Origin: Porticoccaceae bacterium
GTDB taxonomy: Bacteria > Pseudomonadota > Gammaproteobacteria > Pseudomonadales > Porticoccaceae
Reading direction: 5' to 3'
Assembly: GCA_023255165.1 (NCBI GenBank)
Contig: JALRJD010000154.1
Location: forward strand, 1 to 38,846
DNA length: 38,846 nt
Below the pieces are notes generated by a model. That model ran no database searches and had not been told where the DNA came from. It saw only the letters and a list, made by a program, of their open reading frames with translations. Positions 24,279-32,278 of the stretch are shown piece after piece (position 1 is the stretch's first letter; each line of letters begins with the position of its first letter). The translations under genes and the position numbers were made by a program.

Positions 24279-25073
24279 CTATGGATTACCGTAAGAGGAG
24301 AGATCAACTTTTCTGAGCCGGTTATATTTAATTCGCAGCAATTCGTAGCGAACTTTCATTAGCACACCTTTCAGCTGACGTAGCAAAGATGTACGACATC
24401 TTCTGTTGCCAGCATTGTCTATATCGCTTTGCAAGCTGGATTGGGCATTCCAGACTGGAGTGGGCTCAATTCCAAATACATTGCCTGAGTATTCCCAGTA
24501 AAATTGCAAATCGTCATCAAGTGGTCGGGCAAATTTTTCACGTGCTTTGAGCAACTTTATTGCGCCGGCTGCGGAAACCACATAGCCCGTCGCTCTGGAT
24601 GGGACTTTATTGTAGAGACACAATTTAAAATCACCATCTGCAATCCCTGAATCTTTAGCTACTGACGCCATTGCGACAGAATCGAGAACGGTCTTCTTTT
24701 TGGGCGGGTCACACAGTTTTATAATGTCCCATGGCTCCGCGATTTGTGCGATGCTCGCGAGAACCGAGGGCAGCCTGTCGTCCAGCTCAGCATCATCTTC
24801 CAGTATCAGGGCATGATTGAATTGTTGATCCCTAATTTTTTGCCAGCAATTTCTGTGGCTTAGGTAGCAGCCAATTTCACCTGCGGAGAGAGGTCTTCGA
24901 TAATGTTTTCTATTCAATAGAGGTTGGTAAAATTTGTGAATCTGGTCTGCACTCAGTTTCGCTCCGTTTACCGCGGACTCTCTTTCGAACGCCAGATTCA
25001 ACCGTTTGAGTCGCTGACTCATTTCGGCCATGCGCTGGCTGGAACCATCGAGATTAATAACAAAGATTTGCAT
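24279..25073 (-). CDS. Glycosyltransferase family 25 (LPS biosynthesis type)
   Basis: A 264-residue protein with the GT25/LpsA-Lex2B pattern: N-terminal IFVINLDGSSQRMAEM (3-18), GEIGCYLSHRNCWQKI (65-80), and the acidic metal site ALILEDDAEL with E92-D94. A later YVVSAAGAIKLL segment is also typical. Family members add galactose or related sugars to lipooligosaccharide. The C-terminal 50 residues are basic (RQLKGVLMKVRYELLRIKYNR), possibly membrane-associating. Base composition is visibly lower in GC than neighbouring genes: several 60-base lines counted by hand give 33-50%, against 68% in a line counted from glnE, pointing to acquisition by transfer. It converges on the preceding glycosyltransferase and follows the LTA-synthase-like gene on the same strand. 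Confidence 0.85.
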   Translation of the reverse strand: MQIFVINLDGSSQRMAEMSQRLKRLNLAFERESAVNGAKLSADQIHKFYQPLLNRKHYRRPLSAGEIGCYLSHRNCWQKIRDQQFNHALILEDDAELDDRLPSVLASIAQIAEPWDIIKLCDPPKKKTVLDSVAMASVAKDSGIADGDFKLCLYNKVPSRATGYVVSAAGAIKLLKAREKFARPLDDDLQFYWEYSGNVFGIEPTPVWNAQSSLQSDIDNAGNRRCRTSLLRQLKGVLMKVRYELLRIKYNRLRKVDLSSYGNP

Positions 25074-25179
25074 TTGAAGCTCTGACTGCTGTCGTGACTG
25101 CCTTTATTTATAGTCACAAATCGGCGGCGATACACAGTCAAATAACTCAAAAAACAGATCTGGTTTGGAGTGGCCCTAC

Positions 25180-27201
25180 TTAATTTCGTGGCGCCAGCAG
25201 TTGATAGCGTGTCAGCCAGTCGAGAATCGCGGGATAGGCTCGAGCGCGCTCTATTCTAGCGTCGCGATCCGAGGCTTCGGGTGTGACGGCAAAGCTGTGA
25301 CTCACCCTATGACCCGGTTTTTCGGGGCTATCCGCTAGACGATAAGCGTTCTGGTCGAGCACAATATAGTCGACATTGTAGGCAAACTGGTGGGCGCTGT
25401 TGGCGGTGTCTTCAGTTGCCAGCAGGTTGCGTCCCAGATTGGCGTAGCTTGCGTTCGACAGCGCCAGATTGAACAGAGTTGGCATCACATCTTTATGGGA
25501 TGCAACCTGACTGGTGTCGACCCGAGTATCCGGTTTGTAATCATTCGGCACGTAGAGATAAAACGGCACACTGAGGCGATGCAGCTGCTCTGACTGATCG
25601 TAGCGCATACCGCGGATAGAGTGATCACCGGTTGCGGCAATAATAGTGGTCGAGCCGAGGGCGCTCTGTTTGATGCGGCCGATTAATTCACCGAGCAGAT
25701 CGTTGGCATAACTGTAGGTCTCGAGACTGTCGGTGGTGAGGTTTTGTAAACGATCACTGAGTGCCTGGTTCAGTTTCAGCGATTGCCTTCTGTCGACCGG
25801 TCGATAATAGGGCGGATGGTTGGTAATCGATAGCGTCATAATAAACAGCGGGCGCGGATCATCGCTCTGTTCAGAGAGCAATTTCCAGACTTGCTCAAAG
25901 ACATATTTATCGTCGCCACCCCACACGCTCTCGTGCATTTGTGGGAACATCGCCTTTAGTGTGCGAGCACCATAAAATTCCTCAAACCCCTGCGAGCGGA
26001 AATAGCTGCCGCGATTCATCAGTCCCTCAAAGCCGCCATAGACGAACACCGTTCTGTAGCCCGCATCTCTGAATACTTTGGCCGCGGAGGTTTGCATCAG
26101 TATGTCTTTGTAACTTGAACGGCTGATGTCGCTATATTCGGTATTGAGCATCAAACTGGTGAGTGATGTTTGAGTATTGTTTTGGGCCGGTAAAAAGTGC
26201 TGGAAATAAAAATCGCTGTTCAGGTGTTGGCGCATGGAGCCGCTGAGGTCAATGCCGTCGGTGAACTGGTTTAGCAGCAGCGCCTGACCCATACTCTCCA
26301 TTAAATTAAACACCACATTGGGCGGATTTTTTTCGAGAAAATCAGATTGCTCTGTGTGGGTAAAAAATTGCTCAAACAGTTCGCCCGGCGCTGCCGCTTT
26401 ACCATAGAAGGTTTTATATAACTGCCGTCCTTCGGCGTCGTCGGCAACACGCAGCTGCTTTGATTTTTTAAAATCCTTGTAGCCGTAATAGAGTGCCACC
26501 AGTCCGTTGGGCACAATATTGTTCAACGACGAATCGCTGGACACCGCGAGATGACGATAGGAAAGCGGGAAGGTGGTCACCGAGCCGCGGCCGATAACGG
26601 CAATCACCAGCAGAGAAACGACGATCAATATCGGCCCAACTTTGCGTTGGTTTGCATTGGCGTCAATTCGGGAGACAATTTTTTTCTCAAGCATCTGGTA
26701 CACAAACAGGCTCAATCCAAGCGCCAGAACAGTTGTCGCCAGCAGCGCTGCAAAGTTGCTGGTGCCGCTGACCGTTTTCCATGCGGTGCCGGTTCCGTAG
26801 GCCATGCCGATAAATGCAAAGCTGTCGATGGGGCGATTAAAAAAGTCGAGATAGGCAAAATTAATCACTGAAAACAGCACCGCGAGCACCACAACCGCGC
26901 GGGCGAGAATGCGGGTAATCATCCAGGCGGGATTAGCCAGCCTGGATGAAAAAGGCAGCGCCACAAGGCTGATCAATACGGCCAGTATCATGCCGCGGGC
27001 GGCAAATGCCATATCAAAGCGGAACCCGATCAACAGTGCACTCCAGAACTCGCCACTGATAATGCGTTCGTCGGGGGGTGTATAAGCGCTCCAGGCGGCC
27101 AGTCGTGCAACGGTAAAAATCAGTGTCGCCAGCGCGATCAACATAAAGGTTGATGCCAGGGTTTTTATATAGAGTGTTTGCTGATTGTTGGCACTGTTCA
27201 T
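25180..27201 (-). CDS. LTA synthase-like membrane phosphotransferase (alkaline phosphatase/sulfatase fold)
   Basis: About 673 residues from ATG 27201. The N-terminal 205 residues hold roughly five membrane helices, followed by a large periplasmic sulfatase-fold domain. Catalytic pattern: NVVFNLMESMG with metal acid E302, then NNTQTSLTSL with a nucleophile threonine (T343 or T345), YRTVFVYGG, and late metal residues in AATGDHSIRG. This places it in the LTA synthase family that also includes phosphoglycerol and phosphoethanolamine transferases of Gram-negative envelopes; a role in modifying LPS or periplasmic glucans is inferred. An in-frame TTG at 27261 would add 20 residues before the first helix; neither start has a clear ribosome binding site, and the ATG is preferred. 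Confidence 0.82.
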   Translation of the reverse strand: MNSANNQQTLYIKTLASTFMLIALATLIFTVARLAAWSAYTPPDERIISGEFWSALLIGFRFDMAFAARGMILAVLISLVALPFSSRLANPAWMITRILARAVVVLAVLFSVINFAYLDFFNRPIDSFAFIGMAYGTGTAWKTVSGTSNFAALLATTVLALGLSLFVYQMLEKKIVSRIDANANQRKVGPILIVVSLLVIAVIGRGSVTTFPLSYRHLAVSSDSSLNNIVPNGLVALYYGYKDFKKSKQLRVADDAEGRQLYKTFYGKAAAPGELFEQFFTHTEQSDFLEKNPPNVVFNLMESMGQALLLNQFTDGIDLSGSMRQHLNSDFYFQHFLPAQNNTQTSLTSLMLNTEYSDISRSSYKDILMQTSAAKVFRDAGYRTVFVYGGFEGLMNRGSYFRSQGFEEFYGARTLKAMFPQMHESVWGGDDKYVFEQVWKLLSEQSDDPRPLFIMTLSITNHPPYYRPVDRRQSLKLNQALSDRLQNLTTDSLETYSYANDLLGELIGRIKQSALGSTTIIAATGDHSIRGMRYDQSEQLHRLSVPFYLYVPNDYKPDTRVDTSQVASHKDVMPTLFNLALSNASYANLGRNLLATEDTANSAHQFAYNVDYIVLDQNAYRLADSPEKPGHRVSHSFAVTPEASDRDARIERARAYPAILDWLTRYQLLAPRN

Positions 27202-27490
27202 GGAAAAGATCGTTTCATAGCAAAGGTCGGTGGTTTGAGTAGGGGTAAAAGGCCAGCTCAAATGCCCCGGGACTTTAGCACTAAATTAATCTCGATGGCT
27301 AGATTGGCACTGCGTTCTCAGGTTTATCCGCACCGGGAAATGACCTTATGCAATGCCTGTTGTGAAATCTTCAGTAAAGTCTTTTCAGATCGGAAAAAAT
27401 CATTTTTACACTGTATATAGTGATTATTTGAGTTGCCCGAAATCCATCGATTGATAGAATGCGGCAACCATTTTTGAATTGTAGCTGCGC
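27202..27490. other. AT-rich divergent intergenic region
   Basis: This 289-bp gap separates the divergent LTA-synthase-like and sulfotransferase genes and must hold both promoters. It contains an A/T-rich stretch at about 27380-27440 with an imperfect dyad CACT-GTATAT-AGTG at 27409-27422 that could be an operator or a -10 region. No convincing -35/-10 pair, RNA gene or small coding frame was found. Confidence 0.5.
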
Positions 27491-28135
27491 ATGCTAGTTT
27501 CCCGTCAACAGAAGTTTCTCTTTGTGCATATTCCCAAATCGGCCGGGTCCAGTGTTACGGCCGCGTTAAAAGCGGTCAGCGATCGCCCGCAGGATGAACT
27601 GGTCAATCGACTGCTGGCCAGTGTCGGCATCAATGTAAATTGGTTTGGGCCGCAGAGTTGGAAACGGGGGCGCAAACACAGCACCGCCTCGCAAATACAG
27701 TGCATGTATTCAAAGCAGGTTTTTGACGATTACTACAAATTTGCTTTCGTGCGAAATCCCTGGGCGCTGATGGTCTCTTATTACCATTACATCAAGGCCA
27801 ATGACAAACACCATCGCAGCCAGAAAATTAATAATCTCGACAGCTTCGAGAGCTATCTGCACTACGAAATCAAACGCAACAAAATCAATCAGAGTCGCTT
27901 TGTCACCAACCGCTATGGCGACATTATTGTCGACTTTGTCGGTCGCTTTGAAAATCTCAGCCAGGATTTTGGCCAGGTGTGCCAGCATCTTGGGCTGGAT
28001 ATCGAGATTCCCCATCTCAATAACTCGGTACACCGCGACTATCGCGAGTATTACAACGAGCACACGGCAAAGTTGGTTGCCTATCACTGGGCAGAGGATA
28101 TTCTTCGTTTCGGATATACTTTCGATAACGGCTAG
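27491..28135 (+). CDS. Sulfotransferase family 2 protein
   Basis: A 214-residue PAPS-dependent sulfotransferase of the carbohydrate (Sulfotransfer_2) type. The 5'-phosphosulfate loop is FVHIPKSAGSS (11-21). A RKHSTASQI segment follows, whose H63 is a candidate catalytic base. The 3'-phosphate-binding segment is FAFVRNPWALMVSYY (84-98), with R88. No signal peptide or membrane helix is seen, so it would act in the cytoplasm on a nucleotide- or lipid-linked glycan or another small acceptor. The position between envelope genes and waaA suggests a sulfated surface polysaccharide or lipid A core, as reported for marine bacteria generally; the acceptor is not shown by the sequence. It ends 35 bp before waaA on the same strand. 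Confidence 0.85.
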   Translation: MLVSRQQKFLFVHIPKSAGSSVTAALKAVSDRPQDELVNRLLASVGINVNWFGPQSWKRGRKHSTASQIQCMYSKQVFDDYYKFAFVRNPWALMVSYYHYIKANDKHHRSQKINNLDSFESYLHYEIKRNKINQSRFVTNRYGDIIVDFVGRFENLSQDFGQVCQHLGLDIEIPHLNNSVHRDYREYYNEHTAKLVAYHWAEDILRFGYTFDNG

Positions 28136-28170
28136 CCCACTATTCCTCCATTGCTGATATCGAGTTTTAT

Positions 28171-29457
28171 ATGCCCGCACCTGCCCGCCTGCTCTACTCG
28201 GCCATCTTTTATCTGCTGACGCCAATTGTTTTGCTGCGCCTGCTGCTGCGCGGCATTGCTGCACCCGGCTATCTGCGGCGCTGGCCAGAGCGTTTTGGTT
28301 TTGTGCCGACTGTGGCGAGGCAGGAAAAGATTATCTGGCTGCATGCGGTCTCGGTGGGGGAAACCTTGGCTGCGGTGCCTCTGGTCAAGGCGCTGCAACA
28401 TAACCACCCGGATCACCGTATATTGGTCAGCTGCATGACGCCCACTGGCTCGGAGCGGGTTATGGCCGCCTTTGGCGGCTCAGTGCTGCACAGCTACGCA
28501 CCCTACGACACCCTTGGCGCGGTGGAGCGCTTTCTCGAACGAGTGCGGCCAGAAATACTGATTATTATGGAAACCGAGCTGTGGCCCAACACCGTTGCCG
28601 CCTGCCATGGGCGACAGATTCCAGTGCTGCTCGCCAATGCCCGGCTCTCGGAAAAATCGGCTCGCGGTTATCGCCGTGTCAGCAGCTTGAGTCGACCAAT
28701 GGTTGCACAATTAACCGCGGTGGCCGCCCAGCACAGCGATGATGGCGCGCGTTTTGAGGCGCTGGGCCTGACTGCGGAGAAGCTTTTCATCACTGGTAAT
28801 ATTAAATTTGATCTCGATCTCAGCGCTCAGCTCAGGCTTAACGCCGAAGAATTGGCACAGCAGTGGCGCGGTGACAATCAGCGCCCGGTTTTGCTGGCGG
28901 CCAGTACTCATCGCGGTGAAGATGAAATTATCTTGCAGGCGTTTGCCGCTATCAGGCAGCGTGTCAGTAACGCTCTGTTGGTGCTGGTGCCACGTCATCC
29001 CGAGCGCTTTAAGCAGGTTGGGGATCTCTGTCTTGAGGAGGGCTTTAGTCTGGCCCGGCGCAGCGGTAATGACAGTGTTGAGCAAGCGGATGTGCTGTTG
29101 GGCGACACCATGGGCGAGCTGATGACCTTTTTCGGCGCCTGCGATATCGCCTTTGTTGGCGGCAGTCTGGTGGCCAATGGCGGCCACAATATGATTGAGC
29201 CCGCAGCCTGGGGCAAGCCGGTTTTGTCTGGACCTTCGCAGTTTAATTTTACCGAGGTATCGCGATTGTTGACCGAGGCCGGCGGGTTGCTGATCTGTGA
29301 TAGCGCAGAGGCGCTGGCGGAGCAGGTTGTGGCGTTGATGGAAAATCCGCAGCAGGCGCAGCAGATGGGTCAGCGAGCACACCAGGTGGCGGAGGCCAAC
29401 CGTGGTGCGCTGGAGAAACTACTGACGGTGATTGATCGCACTCTCGAGCACTCTTGA
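28171..29457 (+). CDS. waaA: 3-deoxy-D-manno-octulosonic acid (Kdo) transferase
   Basis: A 428-residue GT30 enzyme that attaches Kdo from CMP-Kdo to the lipid A precursor on the cytoplasmic face of the inner membrane. The N-terminal membrane anchor is at about 7-28. Conserved elements are IIWLHAVSVGE with catalytic E64, METELWPN, LLANARLSEKS, GNIKFD, PRHPERF and the C-terminal donor site GGSLVANGGHNMIEPAAWGKP. Length is normal. Bacteria differ in adding one, two or more Kdo residues; that cannot be read here. It is preceded by the sulfotransferase and followed by a convergent tolC family gene. The last codons lie in a 10-bp tandem repeat (see the repeat entry). Confidence 0.96.
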   Translation: MPAPARLLYSAIFYLLTPIVLLRLLLRGIAAPGYLRRWPERFGFVPTVARQEKIIWLHAVSVGETLAAVPLVKALQHNHPDHRILVSCMTPTGSERVMAAFGGSVLHSYAPYDTLGAVERFLERVRPEILIIMETELWPNTVAACHGRQIPVLLANARLSEKSARGYRRVSSLSRPMVAQLTAVAAQHSDDGARFEALGLTAEKLFITGNIKFDLDLSAQLRLNAEELAQQWRGDNQRPVLLAASTHRGEDEIILQAFAAIRQRVSNALLVLVPRHPERFKQVGDLCLEEGFSLARRSGNDSVEQADVLLGDTMGELMTFFGACDIAFVGGSLVANGGHNMIEPAAWGKPVLSGPSQFNFTEVSRLLTEAGGLLICDSAEALAEQVVALMENPQQAQQMGQRAHQVAEANRGALEKLLTVIDRTLEHS

Positions 29458-29495
29458 GCACTCTCAAGTGCTGAGGCTCAGGGCTCAGGGCTCAG
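29438..29495. repeat. Two adjacent micro-tandem repeats across the waaA stop
   Basis: Three imperfect 10-bp units (GCACTCTCGA, GCACTCTTGA, GCACTCTCAA) occupy 29438-29467, and the waaA stop TGA is in the second. Three exact copies of GGCTCAG follow at 29475-29495. AGCACT-CTCA-AGTGCT (29457-29472) can form a hairpin, but no T-run follows, so it is a poor terminator. Confidence 0.85.
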
Positions 29496-29537
29496 GCGGA
29501 TACAGTTACGGCGTTATAACAATTCCCTTTTATTGCT

Positions 29538-30920
29538 TTACTTCTTGATCACCAGCTTGGGATCAAGCCAGGCATTGAGCTGGTAGATATCGTCCGGAGC
29601 GAGCTGGCCAGCTACCTCCTTCAATCGCATCATCGAGAGAATATAGTCATAGCGGGCATTGGCATAGCTGCGACGGGCCTGAAACAGGGTACGTTGGGCG
29701 ACCAGCACATCGACAATATTGCGTGTCCCCACTTCATAACCGGCCTGGGTTGCCTGCAGGGCGCTGTCAGCGGAGGTGATCGACTGCGCGCGCGCTTTCA
29801 CCCGTGCGGTGTTGGTCAATACCAGCTGGTGAAGTGAGCGGGCCGCTTGAATAGTGTTGCGTTTGGCTGCGGTAAAACCTTCGCCGGTGGCGATGGCCTG
29901 TTGCTTGGCTTGGCGACGTTGCGCATCCAGTGAGCCGCCGAGCCAGATAGGCATGGTCAGCGAAACCGTTACCGAATTGCCATCCTGCTGGGTTTCAAAC
30001 GGCGAGGTGTATCTGGTGCCATCGGACTCTGAATCAAAGTAGCTGTAGCGGCCGGTGATCTTTGGCAGACGTGCTGCCGCCGCCGCTTTGGCGTTGTTGT
30101 AGGCGGCATCTTTGCCCAGCTCGGCGACTTTGAGCTGGTAGTTGTTGCCGACAGCAAAATCTACCCACTCGGCATCGCTGAGCGGATCCGGGTTGGTGGC
30201 GATAAAGTTGTCCGCCAGCCCGGCGAGCACATCGTAATCCTGACCGGTGAGCACCTGCAGCTGTTGAAAGGCGATATTTAAGGTGCCGCGGGCTTCAAGG
30301 CTGTTGACCGCCGCATCGTCAAAGACGGCCTGTGCCTCGTGAACATCGGTAACCGGCAGCAGGCCAACTTCAAAGCGCTCGCGGGTCTGCTCCAGTTGGC
30401 GCTGGATCGCACGCTCTTCCGCCTCGCGGGTCTGCATATTGTCGTAGGCGCGCAGCACATTAAAGTAGGCGTCGCTAACGCGGATAATCAACGATTGCTG
30501 GTCAGCGGCAAACTGAGCGCTGGCGCTTTCGCTCAGGGCCTTGCCACTTTTGAAGCTGTACCAGGAGGGCATATCAAAAATGGCCTGGCGCAGCGAAACA
30601 TTATAAGAGGTGCCATCGCTCTCCACATCGCCTTTATTCACTGAAGACAGGATCTGCCCTTCAATATTAAATGTGGACCGGGAGTCGTCAGTTGTTTCAG
30701 TCTCACTGTAGTCACCGGAGGCGGAGATCTGTGGCAGCAGCGCGGCGCGGGCGATATTCTTGATTTCGCGGTCGGCGTTAAAGCTGGCGCGGGCGGCTTT
30801 TAAAACCGGGTCATTGGTCAGGGCGCTCTCGTAGATATCCACAAGCGACTCTGAAAGTGCCAGCTGTGGCGCCAAAACAGCGACAGCGGCAATCAATAAG
30901 TGTTTTTTAACAGGTTGCAT
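29538..30920 (-). CDS. tolC: TolC family outer-membrane efflux/secretion protein
   Basis: A 460-residue outer-membrane channel protein: a signal peptide (hydrophobic 7-22, cleavage after about residue 23), then two homologous halves of the OEP fold with long helical hairpins (about 25-235 and 245-440). Conserved parts are LVDIYESALTNDPVLKAARA, LLPQISASGDYSE, FEVGLLPVTDVHEAQA, and in the second half PLSDAEW, YEVGTRNIVDVLVAQRTLF and ARYDYILSMMRLKEVAGQL. It would trimerise as the exit duct for tripartite efflux pumps and type I secretion. No pump genes are adjacent; the location between waaA and nudF matches the general TolC locus of pseudomonads. A strong ribosome binding site GGAGG lies four bases before the ATG. 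Confidence 0.93.
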   Translation of the reverse strand: MQPVKKHLLIAAVAVLAPQLALSESLVDIYESALTNDPVLKAARASFNADREIKNIARAALLPQISASGDYSETETTDDSRSTFNIEGQILSSVNKGDVESDGTSYNVSLRQAIFDMPSWYSFKSGKALSESASAQFAADQQSLIIRVSDAYFNVLRAYDNMQTREAEERAIQRQLEQTRERFEVGLLPVTDVHEAQAVFDDAAVNSLEARGTLNIAFQQLQVLTGQDYDVLAGLADNFIATNPDPLSDAEWVDFAVGNNYQLKVAELGKDAAYNNAKAAAAARLPKITGRYSYFDSESDGTRYTSPFETQQDGNSVTVSLTMPIWLGGSLDAQRRQAKQQAIATGEGFTAAKRNTIQAARSLHQLVLTNTARVKARAQSITSADSALQATQAGYEVGTRNIVDVLVAQRTLFQARRSYANARYDYILSMMRLKEVAGQLAPDDIYQLNAWLDPKLVIKK

Positions 30921-31111
30921 AGTGCCTCCAATTGCAAGGGCGGTAGTTTAGCAGGTTTGCACCACAGGAATACTCTGTCTTTGGTCAAATGGTGTGCTAT
31001 TCCCCGTGATTCCACACCGCTCATATAACTAACTCTGGTTAGACGGTTTAAATGCCGAATTGGTTGACTGAGATGGTAAAGTTGTTAAACAAAAGTGTAA
31101 CGGGCAGAAAA

Positions 31112-31726
31112 ATGAGCAAACAACATCGCTTTGGCCATTCCGACTATCGGCTGCAATCAACCGAAACTGTTTTTCAGGGCTTTTTCAAAATGACCCGCAT
31201 GCTGGTCGAGCACCGGCTGTTTGGCGGCGGCTGGAGTAAACCGCTGCAGCGTGAACTGTTTGAGCGCGGCGATGCGGTTGGCCTGTTGCTCTATGATCCG
31301 GCCAATGATCTGGTCGGCCTGGTCGAGCAGTTTCGCCCCGGCGCGCTGGATGAAAAGTCCGGTCCCTGGCAGTATGAAGTGGTTGCCGGCATGATGAAGC
31401 CCGACGAAAACCCGGAGCAGGTGGCGATCAGAGAGCTGCAGGAAGAGACTGGCCTGGAAGTGGCAAAACTGATCCCGATCTGCGACTATCTCGTCAGCCC
31501 GGGCGGAACCAATGAAAAAATGCATCTATTTTGCGGCCTGGCGGATTTAAGCGATCGCGGCGGCATCTTTGGTCTCGACGGCGAGGGGGAAGATATCCTT
31601 TTCCAGGTTTGGTCCTACGATGAGACACTGCAGGCATTTTCAGAGGGTATGCTGAACAGTGCGGCGATGTCGGTTGCGCTGCTTTGGCTACAATTAAATC
31701 ACCGTCGTTTGAGACATGAGTCTTGA
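31112..31726 (+). CDS. nudF: ADP-ribose pyrophosphatase, Nudix family
   Basis: A 204-residue Nudix hydrolase that splits ADP-ribose and related ADP-sugars to AMP and the sugar phosphate. The Nudix box spans G93-L115, with E99, R107, E108, E111 and E112 in REL.EETGL. The flanking family patterns (FQGFFKMTRMLVEHRLFGGG near 21-40, VEQFRPGALD, SPGGTNEKMHLF) and the late EGEDILFQVWS segment match NudF/TrgB proteins. The start ATG 31112 gives the usual length; in-frame ATGs at 31052 and 31073 would add about 13-20 residues lacking similarity. It is divergent from tolC and leads a run with the DUF1249 and cpdA genes, an arrangement found in E. coli and Pseudomonas. Confidence 0.94.
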   Translation: MSKQHRFGHSDYRLQSTETVFQGFFKMTRMLVEHRLFGGGWSKPLQRELFERGDAVGLLLYDPANDLVGLVEQFRPGALDEKSGPWQYEVVAGMMKPDENPEQVAIRELQEETGLEVAKLIPICDYLVSPGGTNEKMHLFCGLADLSDRGGIFGLDGEGEDILFQVWSYDETLQAFSEGMLNSAAMSVALLWLQLNHRRLRHES

Positions 31727-31792
31727 ATATCAGCTTGAAAAGAGAGCCTAAAGTGAAAAAGTTAACTGCATCACGACCAGCGAGAAGAGACT

Positions 31793-32239
31793 TTGTCAGT
31801 ATCTGAAACCCGACGTCAACGGCACAATCTGGCGCGGCTGCACAGCGAGTGTGAACTCAATTATGTGCGACTGCTGCGGCTGATGCCGAGCACTGCGAAA
31901 CTGGAGCACAGCATTCGGGTCGATTTTACCCACGGCTATGACAGCGGCATGCAGATTACCGTCGAGGAAATTACCCGCTACACACATCTTCTCAGCATCG
32001 TCGCCGACAGCGTGCGCCCGGACTGGTTGCCAGAGATTCAAATGAAAGTGCGAATCTATCACGACGCGAGAATGGCCGAAGTGGTCGAGTGGTGCAGCGA
32101 CAGAACCATACCCTGGGAGCTGTCGGAAAAATCCTCGATGCAGGCGCCGGATGAAAAATGGCAGTGGAATATGTTTTTAAGCGACCTGCTGTCCCACGGT
32201 TTGAGCCACGGCATGAGCAGAGTGAAAGTAACACTCTAG
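31793..32239 (+). CDS. DUF1249 family protein (YqiB-like)
   Basis: A 148-residue cytoplasmic protein matching the YqiB/DUF1249 family. Family features are the N-terminal CELNYVRLLRLMP (20-32), the central VEEITRYTHLL, the VRIYHDARMAEVV segment (about 87-99) and QAPDEKWQWNMFLSDLLSHGLSHG near the C-terminus. The biochemical function is unknown. It nearly always sits between nudF and cpdA, as here, hinting at a link with nucleotide or cAMP metabolism, but this is only context. The only initiator fitting the family N-terminus is TTG at 31793, with a purine-rich AGAAGAGA upstream. It ends 39 bp before cpdA. Confidence 0.85.
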   Translation: MSVSETRRQRHNLARLHSECELNYVRLLRLMPSTAKLEHSIRVDFTHGYDSGMQITVEEITRYTHLLSIVADSVRPDWLPEIQMKVRIYHDARMAEVVEWCSDRTIPWELSEKSSMQAPDEKWQWNMFLSDLLSHGLSHGMSRVKVTL

Positions 32240-32278
32240 AGTTTAAGGTCATTTCAGGAACTTTTTTTGAGAAGATAA

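Noticed and set aside
29457..29472. AGCACT/AGTGCT hairpin as the waaA terminator
   Set aside because: A six-pair stem without a following T-run; better explained as part of the tandem repeat.
30921..31111. Possible riboswitch between tolC and nudF
   Set aside because: The 191-bp gap has no recognisable TPP, FMN or cobalamin core pattern and only weak promoter-like hexamers.
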